From: Phaeodactylum tricornutum CCAP 1055/1
Lineage: Eukaryota > Bacillariophyta > Bacillariophyceae > Surirellales > Neidiaceae
NCBI RefSeq assembly: GCF_000150955.2
Contig: NW_002238035.1
Location: 114,655-178,654, forward strand
Reading direction: 5' to 3'
Length of the DNA: 64,000 nt
Shown here: one piece after another, positions 19,548 through 31,338 of the stretch
Layout: the number at the start of each line of letters is the position of its first letter
How positions within the stretch are numbered: position 1 is the first letter of the stretch
Translations under genes and position numbers: made by a program
Notes under the pieces: model-generated
What the model saw: only the letters and a program-made list of their open reading frames with translations
Database searches by the model: none
What the model was told of the DNA's origin: nothing

Positions 19548-21575
19548 ATGCAGAATGATCAGGACGAAGTACCTACAGCTTCCATTGCTGTATGGATTGG
19601 TCTCACCTTAGCCACATGTCTCTCGTTCTGGGGTCAGGCGGTGGTGACCGAGGAACGCTTTGTACCAGCACTCAACGTGGTGGCGAATCTGTTTTCTATC
19701 CCAGATGATATCGCCGGAGCGACACTCATGGCAGCCGGCGCGTCATCCCCCGAGCTCTTTTCCTCCTTTGTTTCCCTGTTCATCACTCATTCCAGCCTGG
19801 GGCTTGGAACGATTGTAGGGTCGGAAATTTTCAATCAGCTCGTGATCTGCGCTGGAGCCGTATACGCCGCCAAGTCGGGATCGCTTCAGCTCAATCCAGC
19901 GATCCTGATTCGTGAAGTCGGCTTCTACGCTCTCGGCATCGGACTTCTATACTACGCACTTCGCGATTCGGCTCCGGATCCGACTGATCCTTCCGGAGAA
20001 AACCACATATACATTTCCTTCGGCGAATCAGCCTTGGTCTTTGGCGGCTACGTATTATACGTCATTGTGTGCGCTAATATGGAAAAAATCGTTTCTTTAT
20101 TCGATAAGGGGACGACCAGACGAGACGGAATGGCCCATTATGGTGCGATAGGCAACTTTTCCAAACATGTTCTGGTAGGTAGCGACATCCGCCATTCTGT
20201 AAAGATTGACAGCCTACCTTTTCTACAAAACCAATCATTGGCTCACCAAGAGCCTGCAGAGAATTTTCACGAATTGTACTTGGGTAGGATGACAGAAAGA
20301 GCATCCATATTTCAACGAACAGGTTCTTCGACGATAAGCGAGGATGTAGGAAACGGGAGCTTCGGTGGGAGTGCTCGCGGGACAAGTTTGCTGGAAAAAT
20401 CTTTACGGCACACAGATCTTTTCAGACTTATGGTGAATGAGGTTAAGCCTAGTGATCAACACGGGCTTTATGATATGGAGATCAATAAGGTATGGAATTC
20501 ACGAGCTTCTCGTTGATGTCAGTTGCACGTACGTACCATATCTAACTTTCGTTTATTTCAGGTGGAAGGGCGGCTCTCTTGTTTCATGTGGCAACGTTCC
20601 TATTTCTACAACAAGGCCCGTATGGCTACGCACGGTTGGCACTTGCGTTGGTTTACTCTGACGAATCACAAAATGGTGTCCGTTCCGGATAGAACTGATT
20701 TTGAAAAACACCGCATAGTTTATCCTCCCTTCACTGAAGTTTCGGTTGATGAGGCTCGTCTCATCATTCGAATCGAAAATGAAGTTGGGAAACGCAATTT
20801 TTACATCATGGCTCCGTCTGCTGAAATCCTTGCCACTGTGGTACAGAAAATGGACGACACCATGCAAGGACACGAAGAAGTTGAAAGGCGGGCGACAAAT
20901 GGTACAGGTGACAGCGAGGACCTGGATGCTACAGAAGCGGCGGAAGATCATGTACCTCTCATTGAATTACCAGTGGGAGGTTCAAACATGGAAATTGCCC
21001 TATTCTTCCTGCTGTTCCCGTTACGATACTTGATTCACCACACAATTCCTGACGTCCGAACTCTAGACCATCACGGAAACCCAACGGCTACATTGCCAAA
21101 AGCCTTACTTGCATCTACATCTTGTTTGGTGTGGTTGATTGTAGGGTCTTACATTATGGTCGCTTCGTTGGAAGCATTAGCTGCCTTGATGGATATCCCA
21201 GATGCGGTTGTTGGAGTTACGGTGTCCGCTGCAGGCACTTCATTGCCAAACTATGTTGCATCCAGAGTAGCTGCACAAAATGGTTTCGGAAATATGGCCG
21301 TCTCCAATGCATTCGGGAGCAACACGTTCAACATCATGGTAGGGCTTGGGTTGCCTTGGATGCTTTACACCAGTATTGGTACGGGTTTCCAGCCATACCA
21401 CGGACTGCGCGACGAAGGCATATTGCAGAGTGTCATCGTTATGGCGTCTGTTTTAATGGTGTTTGTTGTTCTTGTCTCACTTTCCAAGTTCTTGCTCTAC
21501 CGGTGGCATGGAATTGTTTTTGTTATGATGTATGCTGGCTACCTCGCCTTTGCCATTGGCCAGGTGTATTTGTAA
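19548..21575 (+). CDS. NCKX/CCX-type cation-Ca2+ exchanger with PH-like insert
   Basis: Exons are 19548-20489 and 20562-21575, with intron 20490-20561 (GTATGG to CAG, phase 0, CTAAC branch site). The protein is 651 residues. The N-terminal half carries alpha-1 repeat residues (GATLMAAGASSPELF, GTIVGSEIFN). The C-terminal half carries alpha-2 (SAAGTSLPNYVAS, then SNAFGSNTFNIMVG). Between them, a cytosolic segment starting at the splice junction (WQRSYFYNKARM, HLRWFTLTNHKM, then strands and a final ATVVQKMDD helix) looks like a PH domain. In alpha-2 the positions equivalent to the two key acidic residues of animal NCKX2 are both Asn (LPN and TFN), so K+ coupling is probably altered. It likely acts in cytosolic Ca2+ extrusion or vesicular uptake. 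Confidence 0.8.
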
Positions 21576-24517
21576 GAGGAGGCGAGACTTTCCCTCGGAA
21601 GCCAAGCCAGCTGTATTGTTCCTACCTACTGTTCGATGCCGTCCCCAAACTTGTTCTGCTTTATCCCGGATTTTAAACGGGTGTATTGCCATTGCCTTGT
21701 TGACTGCCTGTGACGTTCTATTTTTAAAAGGTGTGGCTGTATACGAGAATCAGAATTTGGGCGTTTTCACATATTAAAAGTGTTGAAAAAGTTTTGATTC
21801 ATCTGCAGGATTGATTGTGTTTTAATGATGGAAAGTGAGATTGTTTCTAATTAATGTAAGAGATAGCAATATTTCTTACATTATGTTGGTACATGAGCAA
21901 CATTCTACTCGTTGCGTTAGGGTTTGAACTTACATTACAGCCTACTATATTGTCGGCCATCTAGTTATATACCTCTATACCGAATGTAGATTGATATATG
22001 ACCCGGACCTCTTCGGGGCATTTTCCCTCAACCTAGCTCAATAATTGCCATGGTCCTGTGCTCTGGATACTCTTTCGAGGCCGGTTCCTCTTGCTACTTT
22101 ACCTATTGAAACGAAAGGTGCGTATCTCAAATGTAAAACCTATGCTAGAGACAGAATGCTTTCTTCAGACAAATTTGAGATATTGCAATAGATGCCCACA
22201 TGACACTGTGGCCTGCAAATACTGCTGAGAGCTGCACAAGCCAGCGCGTCTGAAAGGATAGACAACCATAGGGAGAAACAGGGATATCGTGCGTAATAAA
22301 AGAGGTAAGCGCCACAGAGAGAAAAGGAGGAACTGGCATTTTTTAAATAAAATAATTAAAAAAGAAAATTATTCCTAAAATATTCAATTGCCTCTTTACT
22401 GTCAGTTTGACGGCTTTAGAGTTATAGTTGGACAGATAAGTTAGGATCGCCCCTTCGTCTTTTCAATGAATTTTTTATTCATGCACATATTCTTTCTTTC
22501 CAAAATTTGTGCTTATTATTTCTAAACACAATAGCTAAAAAGAGAAATCACTAAAATTTGATGTGATAACATGCTTACTTTTTTAAAACATTCCTTTGCA
22601 GGTCTATTTGAGTTTGAATAAAATAGAAAAAGTGAAAGTCAAAAAAAGACAAATTTCAAATGTGGACGAGCCTCAAAGAAAGAGAGCCAGCACTCAAATA
22701 TTGTATCCAATATGGGCGGGAATATATAGAGAATCTGATTCATGGCACTAGCTTATATCTCTTCCACTTTTTTTGGAAGAAATCCAACCATCCTCCAGTA
22801 TTTCATGAACATTGCGCAGATCACAAGAGTGATTTTCTTCTTCTATAGTCTACAATTGAGAAGGGTTTGTATCAGCTGTAAACCACTTCTCGACCAGTTT
22901 TTCTGGACATTGCGTTTGGACTTGTTTTCTTTTGTGTTAGCCTTGTTTTGACATGAAATTAAGATTGAAAGATTCGATAACTGGAAAATATAGTATTGTG
23001 GATCCACAGCAATGGAGCGCATCATATGGTGTACTCAATTATTCTTGAATTTTTTTACGGCTGTTCTCTGATAGGGCCGACAATGCATCCTTCTTATCAG
23101 TCAATTATTTTAAAGGTGGCTATGAAAAATGCTACAACATATTCATCGAAGCCTTTTACTCCATATAATGCTTATCTTTGCTGCACCAGAAGAAGCTACT
23201 AAAATAATCGTCGGAGTAGGTTTCATATGGTTGCGTTCATTGATCGTGTTGCCGAAGTTGTTGACTGAGCGTACATCGAAAGTACAGTGCAACAGCCCAT
23301 CTCCGTAGGAGGAGAATGATACAAGAGTATGACTTTATTAATCAGCATAAAATACTCTAAACTTAAATATTAGACCGCCACAGAAACAGGTTGAAGACAA
23401 GAAATGGTTATTCTGGGGATGAGAAATGCGTCCGTTTAAAAAACAAAGTAACCATATTCTTACATCTATAAGCTAGCCCAACTTTGAGCGTAGAGAGAAT
23501 GAAAATTATGTACACACGCACAATTAATCTCGATTCCCCTACTAGAATTGCTAGATTCACCTTCTACACCATTCAACATCTTTAAAATATGGAGGTTTCG
23601 ATAGGCTGATTTCGTTCGCCGACTTCATTGGGAATAAGATGTTATTTTGCTCTTCCAAATATTTTGAAGTTGGTTCATTACAATCTAAATTAATGAATCT
23701 GAATAAATTAATCTTTTGAAAATGCTCCGTTTTAAAAAAAGTCGAATCATTGAGGATCGATTTGAAAACGATATTTCTCTTTCTGCTAATATTTAACATC
23801 GAGAGACGTAAATTTCTTGACAGATTGATAGACTGGCTCACGTCCTGCTATTGACTCTTTATAAAGAAAATCCGGCGTTGGTACTTTATCCAGCATATGG
23901 ATTATTGAATTATTGCTCCAACTTCCTTCCAGTTAAAATTAAGTTCGGTAAGCCTCTTATATAAGCATTGCCATTCCTTATCTTCGCTTCCCTTATGCAG
24001 TCTCTCCACCGATGGACCTTGTGATGGAATTGTTACCCCTTGATTCCGGCTTCTAGACCTATGCTAAGGGAGGTATGCTTTGCTTTTGTAGCGCGTGGTC
24101 TAGGACTGGTGTATTATTTGGACTACTAAGCTTTTAGGTGTTAACGAAATAGCGCAGCATTGTAGTATTTTTCGACTCTCCGACTCGCTATTTAATATCC
24201 TGAGCTGGCGGGGGAATCTTGTAGGAAATTGAAAATACCAGGAGATTTACATTTAACATGCACACAAATTCTTATCTTCTATAGGGGAAGTGAGCGGTAG
24301 TGGTTGGTTTTACGTGTTCTTTCCATTATGAACAAAATCATACGTCAATTTAAACAAACTTTGTACCGAAATCTATTCCTAGATACTTACAGTGAATGGA
24401 TTGAGCTTTTCCAAAGGATAGTCGTACAAAACGGATTGTGAAGCTTGATGAGTTCATAAGTCAAAATACCTTATTGACAACGCCATTGTGCGTGGGTGTA
24501 AAAAGCAGCTTAAGGGT
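21576..24517. other. 2.9-kb AT-rich gene desert
   Basis: No convincing gene on either strand. Hand counts give about 32% GC over 22321-22800 and about 30% over 23581-23820, against roughly 45-50% in the flanking genes. It contains poly-A/T runs and no obvious tandem repeat. In P. tricornutum, centromeres and maintained episomes depend on short low-GC stretches, so this is a candidate centromeric or replication-supporting segment. It may equally be old, decayed intergenic DNA. Confidence 0.45.
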
Positions 24518-25528
24518 CTAATTTTTTTTTGTCTCGGGTTTGAAGTCGGCGTGAGTCTGTTTGTACTTTTCAAGCAGGTGCTGTCCCGAGGTGGTCCGAG
24601 GATATTTGCCCGGGTTGATTTCGGTATCGCAACATTCACTTAAACATTCGACCACTGTGTCAAAATTTGGCTCATAGAAGAAAGGGATAGAATACCGTTC
24701 AGTACCACCCGCCGTCAAAACTCGATGTTTGGTCGATCGGAAAATCCCGTTTGTCCATCGCTCCAACATATCTCCCAAGTTGACAACCAGCGCCCCCGCA
24801 ACCGGGGGAGCATCTAGCCAAATATTGTCTTTGGTAAAGATCTGTAGGCCGGGTGTGCTGTCCGTTAATAAAAGAGTAATCATACCGTAATCAGAATGAG
24901 CGCCACATGCGAAGATGCCATCCTCCGGCCGACTAGGCTCCCCAGAGTAGTGTAAGAGCCGAAGAACAGCCAAGGGATCGCTAAAGCTGCTATCGAAATA
25001 GTGTTCGTCGACACCGATCGCGAGAGCCAGTAGCTGAATCACACGAAGCGCAACTGCACTTATGGTGGTAAAATAAAGTTCCATGGTTGTGCGGAACGAG
25101 AAACATTCGATGTGCGTGGAGCACAGCAATTCATCTGGCCATTGATTAGGTCCACAAAATTTGGCCGGATTGTATTGAGGATCTGTTGGATATATTTCCC
25201 GTCCGATATAAAATCCCTCTTTTGTGTCTCCTTTGGATTGAGAAGATGGATCCAAAGTCTCTTCTTCCATTCCTGTGTAACCTCGGCTCATGACTTTGTC
25301 CGAAAGCGCTCTTTTCGAAGCCAGGGGAAGTCCGAAAAAGCTTTTGGATTGAGCAAGGACAGTATCAAACATAGATTGCTCGATTCCATGCCCCTCCAGA
25401 TAGAAGAAACCTACGTTCATGCAAGCATGGCGAATTTTCTGTACGGTTGACTCTCGGTCTGTTTCGTCCAACCGAATACTAGGGATTTTGGATATTGACA
25501 ATTCGTCACGTGTTGACAGTGAGTTCAT
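24518..25528 (-). CDS. 2-oxoglutarate/Fe(II)-dependent dioxygenase
   Basis: 336 residues, intronless, the usual length for the isopenicillin-N-synthase-like superfamily. The N-terminal DIOX_N-type region (IPSIRLDE, then VGFFYLEGHGI) runs to about residue 120. The catalytic jelly-roll holds the iron triad His211, Asp213 (HSD) and His268 (STKHRV), and the 2-oxoglutarate-binding Arg278-x-Ser280 (RYS). No targeting signal is visible, so probably cytosolic. The substrate is unknown; the family hydroxylates or desaturates small molecules. It uses molecular oxygen and releases CO2 and succinate. The start at MNSLSTRDE is the first Met of a frame that agrees with family length. Confidence 0.85.
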   Translation of the reverse strand: MNSLSTRDELSISKIPSIRLDETDRESTVQKIRHACMNVGFFYLEGHGIEQSMFDTVLAQSKSFFGLPLASKRALSDKVMSRGYTGMEEETLDPSSQSKGDTKEGFYIGREIYPTDPQYNPAKFCGPNQWPDELLCSTHIECFSFRTTMELYFTTISAVALRVIQLLALAIGVDEHYFDSSFSDPLAVLRLLHYSGEPSRPEDGIFACGAHSDYGMITLLLTDSTPGLQIFTKDNIWLDAPPVAGALVVNLGDMLERWTNGIFRSTKHRVLTAGGTERYSIPFFYEPNFDTVVECLSECCDTEINPGKYPRTTSGQHLLEKYKQTHADFKPETKKN

Positions 25529-25970
25529 ATCGTTGAAGATCCCGCCTGATCTGCAAATACAATCTTTCCTAGCTATAGAGTTGTTAGCGCCTCTCTAGAG
25601 CCACTGATTCGTTCCGAATCTTGCCAATTGTCCACTCAGTTCTCCCGGTATTATTATGGCCGCGGCAGTGGGGTCTACTGGATACAAACACTCTGTCCGA
25701 ATCAGGTTAACCTCGTCGACGAAAGTTATGGTTTTCTGTTTTCTTTTTCTTCGCAGATGATTCGCGGTAGATTGCTGTGTCGCAGTTGACAGTGAATGTG
25801 ATGTAAACCGGACCGAAAGTCATTTTTTAAGTATCATGTAAATTTGCAATTTAAAAGTACTTTATATAGGTCACTCTAATCTGAAGAACGCAAACTTCGA
25901 CTATGACAAATTTCGCAAGGATCCGTCGAACGAAGTAGGTAACCTGTCTGTACATACAAGCAGCTGGCGA
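25529..25970. other. Intergenic, oxygenase promoter and GPDH 3' flank
   Basis: About 440 bases with no coding sequence recognised. Both neighbours are on the minus strand, so this holds the upstream region of the oxygenase and the 3' UTR of the dehydrogenase. Confidence 0.4.
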
Positions 25971-27403
25971 CTACTTGGCCTCTAAATTAGCCCGAGAGGC
26001 TTCCAAATTGAGTGGTCGACCCATCAAATCCCGAATCGCCTCTTCCGGAGAAATCAGTTTGTGTATGAGAGCATGAACGGTCCGAAAAATCGGACAAGCC
26101 AGACCACACATGTCCGCGTAAGCTACGGCAACATCCGCCGTGGCCACTCCTTCCACGGTGAAATCTTTCTCGATATCTTTGACTCCCTCCCCTTTCATTA
26201 GACGCTGTCCACACCGCTGATTTCGCGATTGTGAAGAAAAACAGGTGAGCATGAGATCCCCGATGCCAGACAACCCGTCAACGGTTTCCGGCCGACCCCC
26301 CATTGCAACGCATAGATCGCAGAGTTCTCGACTGGCACGAGTGACACATGCCGATAGCGTATTACTCCCGAAACCCATTCCAGCAATCATTCCCGCTCCC
26401 ACCGCCAGTGGGTTCTTGAGGGCGCCACCGAGTTGGACCCCGATGGGATCTTGCGACGTGTAGACACGGAAGGACGATGCGTTGCTGAGGAGTTTTTGTA
26501 CTTGTACCGCCAAATAAAGCTGATCCGAGGCGACTACCACTGCTGTAGGATATCCTCGCATAATTTCCTCGGCGAACGAAGGTCCGGAAAGAAAGCAGAT
26601 GGGCTGAGATGCACGATTTAAGGAGTCCAAAATAGCGTGACCAATTAGTTGCTTGGTTGGTAGATACAATCCCTTGGCAGTACTGCAGAGCAAAGTATTT
26701 TCGGGAATAATGGTGTTGTGCTGTTCCACCCAGACGGGTGTCAACTGACAAGGGAGTGCTAAAATTACAACAACATTGGTAACCTTCATGGCCTGTGCTA
26801 GTTCGTCGGTGGTGCAGATTCCCCTAATAGCGGGATTGTCGTGGCCACTAGGGTTGAGTGGATACTGTGACAGATACTTGGGATTGTAGCCCTTTTCGTT
26901 GATGCTTTTGCACTGTTCAGCGTCACGCATGTAGAGCAGAACTTTGTGTCCGTTGACTGCTGCCGCATACGCCATGGCGGTTCCTGAAAAGAAGTAGGTA
27001 ATCCGATACAGTGGAAAACGATGAGGTGGTTGGAGCGACGTCACATACACGCGATTGATTGCTCTATCCGTACCATCGTTCGCCGCGCCTTGGCCTCAGG
27101 AACAATCTGTCTCTACGTACCGTAACTGCCGGCACCGACAACGACTACCGTCTGCTTTTTCTGTGGCTTTCGCATGTGAAGAGGCCCGAGCGAAACGCGC
27201 TGCCCCGGAACCAAGTGCTTTTGTATGCGGCTACAGGCCTGTCGCAATCTCTCTCGATCCCGCAGACGCAGCAAATAAGTCGCGTACGCAAGTCCACTAG
27301 CGAACGAAACCGCCGCCATACCGGCCCACATTAACCAAGTTGTTGTACCTGCGTCGTTGTCACGACTGACTTTTCCAGCGCCGGTACGATCCGCGATCCC
27401 CAT
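25971..27403 (-). CDS. GPDH: NAD-dependent glycerol-3-phosphate dehydrogenase
   Basis: On the minus strand, exon 1 is 27121-27403 and exon 2 is 25971-26983. The intron, 26984-27120 (GTACGT to CAG), splits the Gly95 codon of the dinucleotide-binding motif. The protein is 431 residues. The reaction is reduction of dihydroxyacetone phosphate to glycerol-3-phosphate, which feeds glycerolipid synthesis. The NAD motif is GAGSYG at 90-95. The C-terminal domain contains GGALKNPLAVGAGMIAGMGF, with the catalytic Lys, and GLSGIGDLMLTC. The first 80 residues are extra relative to bacterial GpsA: a membrane segment (WLMWAGMAAVSFASGLAYAT, about 23-42) followed by a basic linker. This suggests anchoring to an organelle or ER membrane with the enzyme on one face. 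Confidence 0.85.
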
Positions 27404-27937
27404 GCTTGCTCAGTGCTACCGTGGCGGGTCCTGTACTCTGGAAGGGACACTAATGTAAGAAAAAACCGGCGGTGTTCGTATCTCTCTATACACCTATAGA
27501 TCCGTTGCACTTCTGTTGTTGGTCTTTTTCTGGAACACTCTTCTCCGCTAAGGAAGCCTGCGCATGGGCAGCAACAAAGACGGTGACAGCGTCGCTCTAG
27601 CTAGAGAAGAGAGAAGAGTCAGTTGACCTCACTCACAGTGGGTAAGGTAAACTGTGGATTTGGTCGTTGATCTTTTTTCAACATGTGTGACACCCAAAAA
27701 CAAGATTCGTGATTGGAGTACCTGCGAGGTTGTCATGAGTCGTTTCCAATTTGGAGCTACTAGTTATGTTACTGACAGAGGAGAAGAGAGGCAGTGTGCC
27801 GTACGTCTTTTGCGCCTTTTGACACGCCCACCATGAGGCCTTTCTCCAAACGGGCAACATGCAGACGAGAAAAACGAGCCGTATCCTTCCTCCGTAAGTC
27901 GACCACGACAGCGAAAGCGAGTCGAAACTTGTAGTAA
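27404..27937. other. GPDH upstream region up to the retrotransposon
   Basis: About 530 bases with no gene recognised. It holds the GPDH promoter and ends at the CCGT target site (27938-27941) where CoDi-A inserted. Confidence 0.4.
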
Positions 27938-27941
27938 CCGT

Positions 27942-28092
27942 TCTGTTAATCTCACCGTAGTGGATACGTAGGTCCATATTTACAGTACATTCCATACAGG
28001 ACGTGATGATACGCAACACAAGGTTAAATTATAGGGGTTGTGACATACTACCTATGTCACATCACCAGATCCACTACCACTGGATTTGCTCA
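27942..28092 (-). repeat. CoDi-A 3' LTR
   Basis: 151 bases. The purine-rich GTGAGGGGAC (28093-28102, read on the minus strand) immediately precedes it and is the likely polypurine tract. It is flanked on the outside by CCGT. Confidence 0.9.
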
Positions 28093-28326
28093 GTCCCCTC
28101 ACATTATTATTTGTAACTCAGAATGATAAGGTGACCAAACAATCCGTCCAGCTCCTGGGATCACGACCAAATCCATGATCAACAACCAAATCGACAACCG
28201 TCTTTAAAAACAAATATAAAAATCATATCCACGTTGTAACAACGCTCACAGAAACCCACTCTTGTAGTGCAATTCCGCACGGTGGGAGGTACGATGCCTC
28301 TTCCAAAGCAAGGGACCCAAATAAAG

Positions 28327-31300
28327 TCAATACAAGATCCTCGAAACTAGTTCTTGAATCCGATGACCATCCAAATTCTTCGTTAGCAAATCCGCTAAGT
28401 TTGTTTTGGTACTCTCATGAGCAATCCGAATGATGTCGGCCGCACACGCTTCTCTCACCCGATGATAGCAAATGCTAACATGTTTCTTTTTCAAAACCGA
28501 CTCCGATCGCGACGCATTGGTAACTACCGATTGATTGTCCCCGAAAACGTTCGCCGGTCCATCCAGAGGCAAACCCATCATTCGAAGTTTGTACCGCAAA
28601 CCAATCAACAGCTCCGTCGCAATCTTCATCGCAACAAATTCCGAACCAAACGTAGACGTTTCGACAGTGTTCTGTCGTTTCGAAAACCATATCACCGGTG
28701 CCTTGTTCACAAATATCAAAACACCCGTTCTCGAACGACGCGTCACCTGATCGCCCGCATGATCAGCATCAACAAAAGCATTCAACTGAACTTCCTTTCC
28801 ACGAGGCTCCGGCATATTACCTGGAATCGGTTCCTTCGCATCGGGATAGAAATCCTGCCAATCACACTGAGTAAACTTGTCTTTCCACGAAATAAACGTA
28901 TCGTCGAAAACAACTTTAGATTGTCCATGCACCTTTAGATACCCAAATATATGGAACACTTGATCCAAATGTCCCTCCCTGGGCTGAGCGAGATATTGCG
29001 ACAACATCGAAACTTGCGCAAAGATATCGATCCGCCCCAATTCAACTGCCCATCGCAAGATTCCAATTAGGTTCTGGTAATAGTTAGCCTTGTCCGCTCC
29101 CAACACAGGCGACACATCCAATTCCGGACGGTACGATTGCGACATAACGGTGTGTCCTGACCGCGTGGTAAACCTCTGCCCAACTTTGAAAAGCTCATTT
29201 TCAACATTAGTTACCGCAGCTTTCACGTAGTCGTCCGAACTCATATACCAATGCTCTTTGGTAGCTCCTGGCAATTTATACTTTCCAACGTTAGCACCCA
29301 AATAACGATCGGGAGGACCATACTTCTTCCGGGTCTTCGGATCTTCTTTAAACTTATAGAGACCTGATAACGTTTCCATAATCCGAGCCGGCTTCTCTGA
29401 AACTGCCAAAATGTCATCAACATAAATGAGTACATATTCATAGTATTTGTCCCCATTACCTTTGACAGCAGGTCGCAACCAAACATCAGGATCCGCCACG
29501 CAGGGTCGAAACTTCAAATCAGACATTGTTTGCGCTAAGTGCGCATGCCACGCCGCGCCGGAACTCTTTAAACCATATAGTGCTCGAACAATTAACACTC
29601 GAAGCCCCTGTCTAGCTGCACCAAACTCCAGACCCGCAATGGTATACACACTTTCCCGACAATCCGCGTTTAGATAAGCATTCTGCGCATCCGCCGCCAA
29701 AATGTCCAACCCGTTTAACGCTGCCGCCATAAATGCAATCCGTACACTTTCTCTAGACACTACCGACGAATAAGTCAACGCCGCCGGTGCTTCCGTCATG
29801 TGTCCCCCAGCCACATACCGTGCCTTGCGAGTCAAATCGAGTTTCACATCAAATATAATATGACAATCAATTTTTTGGCAACCAACCGGGAGATTTTCGT
29901 CCCTTTCGAGGAACTTGAATGCTGGCATAACGTTTGCCATCTCTTTCTCGATTGCACGTTTCCAGAAATCGGTCCCCATTTCCGCGTCAATCTCCAAAGC
30001 TTCCTTTACGGACTTGGGAACACGAATACCAAATTTGTGAGTGCGTTTCCAGTACCGAGCTTTTACCTTAGAAATAATCCGATCGCGACGTCGGAGAACG
30101 TCTTTGATCCACCAGATAAAGGCCGGTTCCTCTGCAAGCTTGTTAGCAACTGCATATTCAGCAACTTGCACAGGGTTTGATTCCTTAAGGTTGGCAAGGC
30201 GCTCCCACGTGGACGGCCCGTCTTTCCATTGAATCAAAAGCTTCCAACCTTTCGTCGTCCGACGCAAATGCCGATTGGGACCATCTTTGTCCACGTACAT
30301 GTCGTCCCGAGCGACTGCAGACGCGTCAGAAGAATGGTCGATGATTTCGTCAATCAATTGGAACTGCCGTCCATCTTGATCGACTTCAGAGTACAGGGAC
30401 TCTGCAATAATGTTAGCGGAATACTCCTTTTCGGTCCCATCCGGGAACTCAACTGTGTAAACACGGGTATCCAAAATTGGGTTAGAATTTGCAACGCCAA
30501 CGGGGTTTCCATCCGTATCCCGCTTTCGACCGGTAACTTTGGCCCGCTGCTTTCCGTCCCCCAATGCTAACACTACTTCTGCCGAGAGATACTTATCAAA
30601 GGATTCTTCTGTGTATTCATCGGCCTCTGGCATGGTGGACTCCTGTTCTACGGGGTCGATATCTTCATCGATTGCAGCGTACACACGGTCAGCTTTCCAG
30701 CTAATGCCACCATCCGGTACGTGTGTGTCGCCCCTGTTGAGGAAGTCCTGGACTGACTTGTCGAAATCCTTCAACCTAGTCTTGAAACTGTCCAATCCAC
30801 GCTCGTCTTCTGAAACTGGCTGCACCGTAGACCGTGCAATCACTCGTCCCGACTTGGGAACAATCCAGCAACAGAACGCCTGTCCGACTCTGTGTGCAGG
30901 ACCCAACCACCGGCCAAGCAATTTCTTCTCCTCTGAGAAGTCCCCAGGGTCCAAGTACCACACAGGCTGGTACATCCTGTACTCCAGCCACTCCGTGATA
31001 TCCGGGGTCTCCCCGGTGACATGCTCGATGGGCGTCCTACCTTTGAGATCGTACAATGGGTGAGCGGTCCGAGACCGAATCTCCGAAACATACTCGGCAA
31101 CATAATCCCAAAATCTTTGCGGAATACCCTCATGGGACATAATTCGAAGCACTTGTTTCTTAAGTTCCCGGATCTCCGATTCCGCCCGGTTTTGCCACGG
31201 GGTCAGTGGTTCAGACATGGTCTGCTTCACCGGACCGTAGCTCTGGCAAACTTTCCGCCAGTGCCCAGTGGTGAGCTCTTTAGCTCCGTCGGTGTGCATA

Positions 31301-31338
31301 TGCGTTGGCACCCCAATGTCTTGAGGCCAATGCCCCAA
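28327..31338 (-). CDS. pol: CoDi-A pol: integrase remnant, reverse transcriptase, RNase H
   Basis: About 1000 residues. It starts within integrase just before the second catalytic Asp (TDGAKEL) and the Glu (NRAE). Next come a linker with a chromodomain-like stretch (WKLLIQWKDGPSTWERLANL), reverse transcriptase with YVDD in LIYVDDILAV, and RNase H (FVDADHAGD, then GSEFVAMK, then DNQSVV). Relative to CoDi-B, roughly 290 bases between RRWGIGLKT and GVPTHM are missing. This removes the first catalytic Asp and shifts frame from the upstream protease segment. RT and RNase H look intact. The first Met is only the start of the open frame; the original polyprotein began upstream. Confidence 0.85.
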   Translation of the reverse strand: MGHWPQDIGVPTHMHTDGAKELTTGHWRKVCQSYGPVKQTMSEPLTPWQNRAESEIRELKKQVLRIMSHEGIPQRFWDYVAEYVSEIRSRTAHPLYDLKGRTPIEHVTGETPDITEWLEYRMYQPVWYLDPGDFSEEKKLLGRWLGPAHRVGQAFCCWIVPKSGRVIARSTVQPVSEDERGLDSFKTRLKDFDKSVQDFLNRGDTHVPDGGISWKADRVYAAIDEDIDPVEQESTMPEADEYTEESFDKYLSAEVVLALGDGKQRAKVTGRKRDTDGNPVGVANSNPILDTRVYTVEFPDGTEKEYSANIIAESLYSEVDQDGRQFQLIDEIIDHSSDASAVARDDMYVDKDGPNRHLRRTTKGWKLLIQWKDGPSTWERLANLKESNPVQVAEYAVANKLAEEPAFIWWIKDVLRRRDRIISKVKARYWKRTHKFGIRVPKSVKEALEIDAEMGTDFWKRAIEKEMANVMPAFKFLERDENLPVGCQKIDCHIIFDVKLDLTRKARYVAGGHMTEAPAALTYSSVVSRESVRIAFMAAALNGLDILAADAQNAYLNADCRESVYTIAGLEFGAARQGLRVLIVRALYGLKSSGAAWHAHLAQTMSDLKFRPCVADPDVWLRPAVKGNGDKYYEYVLIYVDDILAVSEKPARIMETLSGLYKFKEDPKTRKKYGPPDRYLGANVGKYKLPGATKEHWYMSSDDYVKAAVTNVENELFKVGQRFTTRSGHTVMSQSYRPELDVSPVLGADKANYYQNLIGILRWAVELGRIDIFAQVSMLSQYLAQPREGHLDQVFHIFGYLKVHGQSKVVFDDTFISWKDKFTQCDWQDFYPDAKEPIPGNMPEPRGKEVQLNAFVDADHAGDQVTRRSRTGVLIFVNKAPVIWFSKRQNTVETSTFGSEFVAMKIATELLIGLRYKLRMMGLPLDGPANVFGDNQSVVTNASRSESVLKKKHVSICYHRVREACAADIIRIAHESTKTNLADLLTKNLDGHRIQELVSRILY

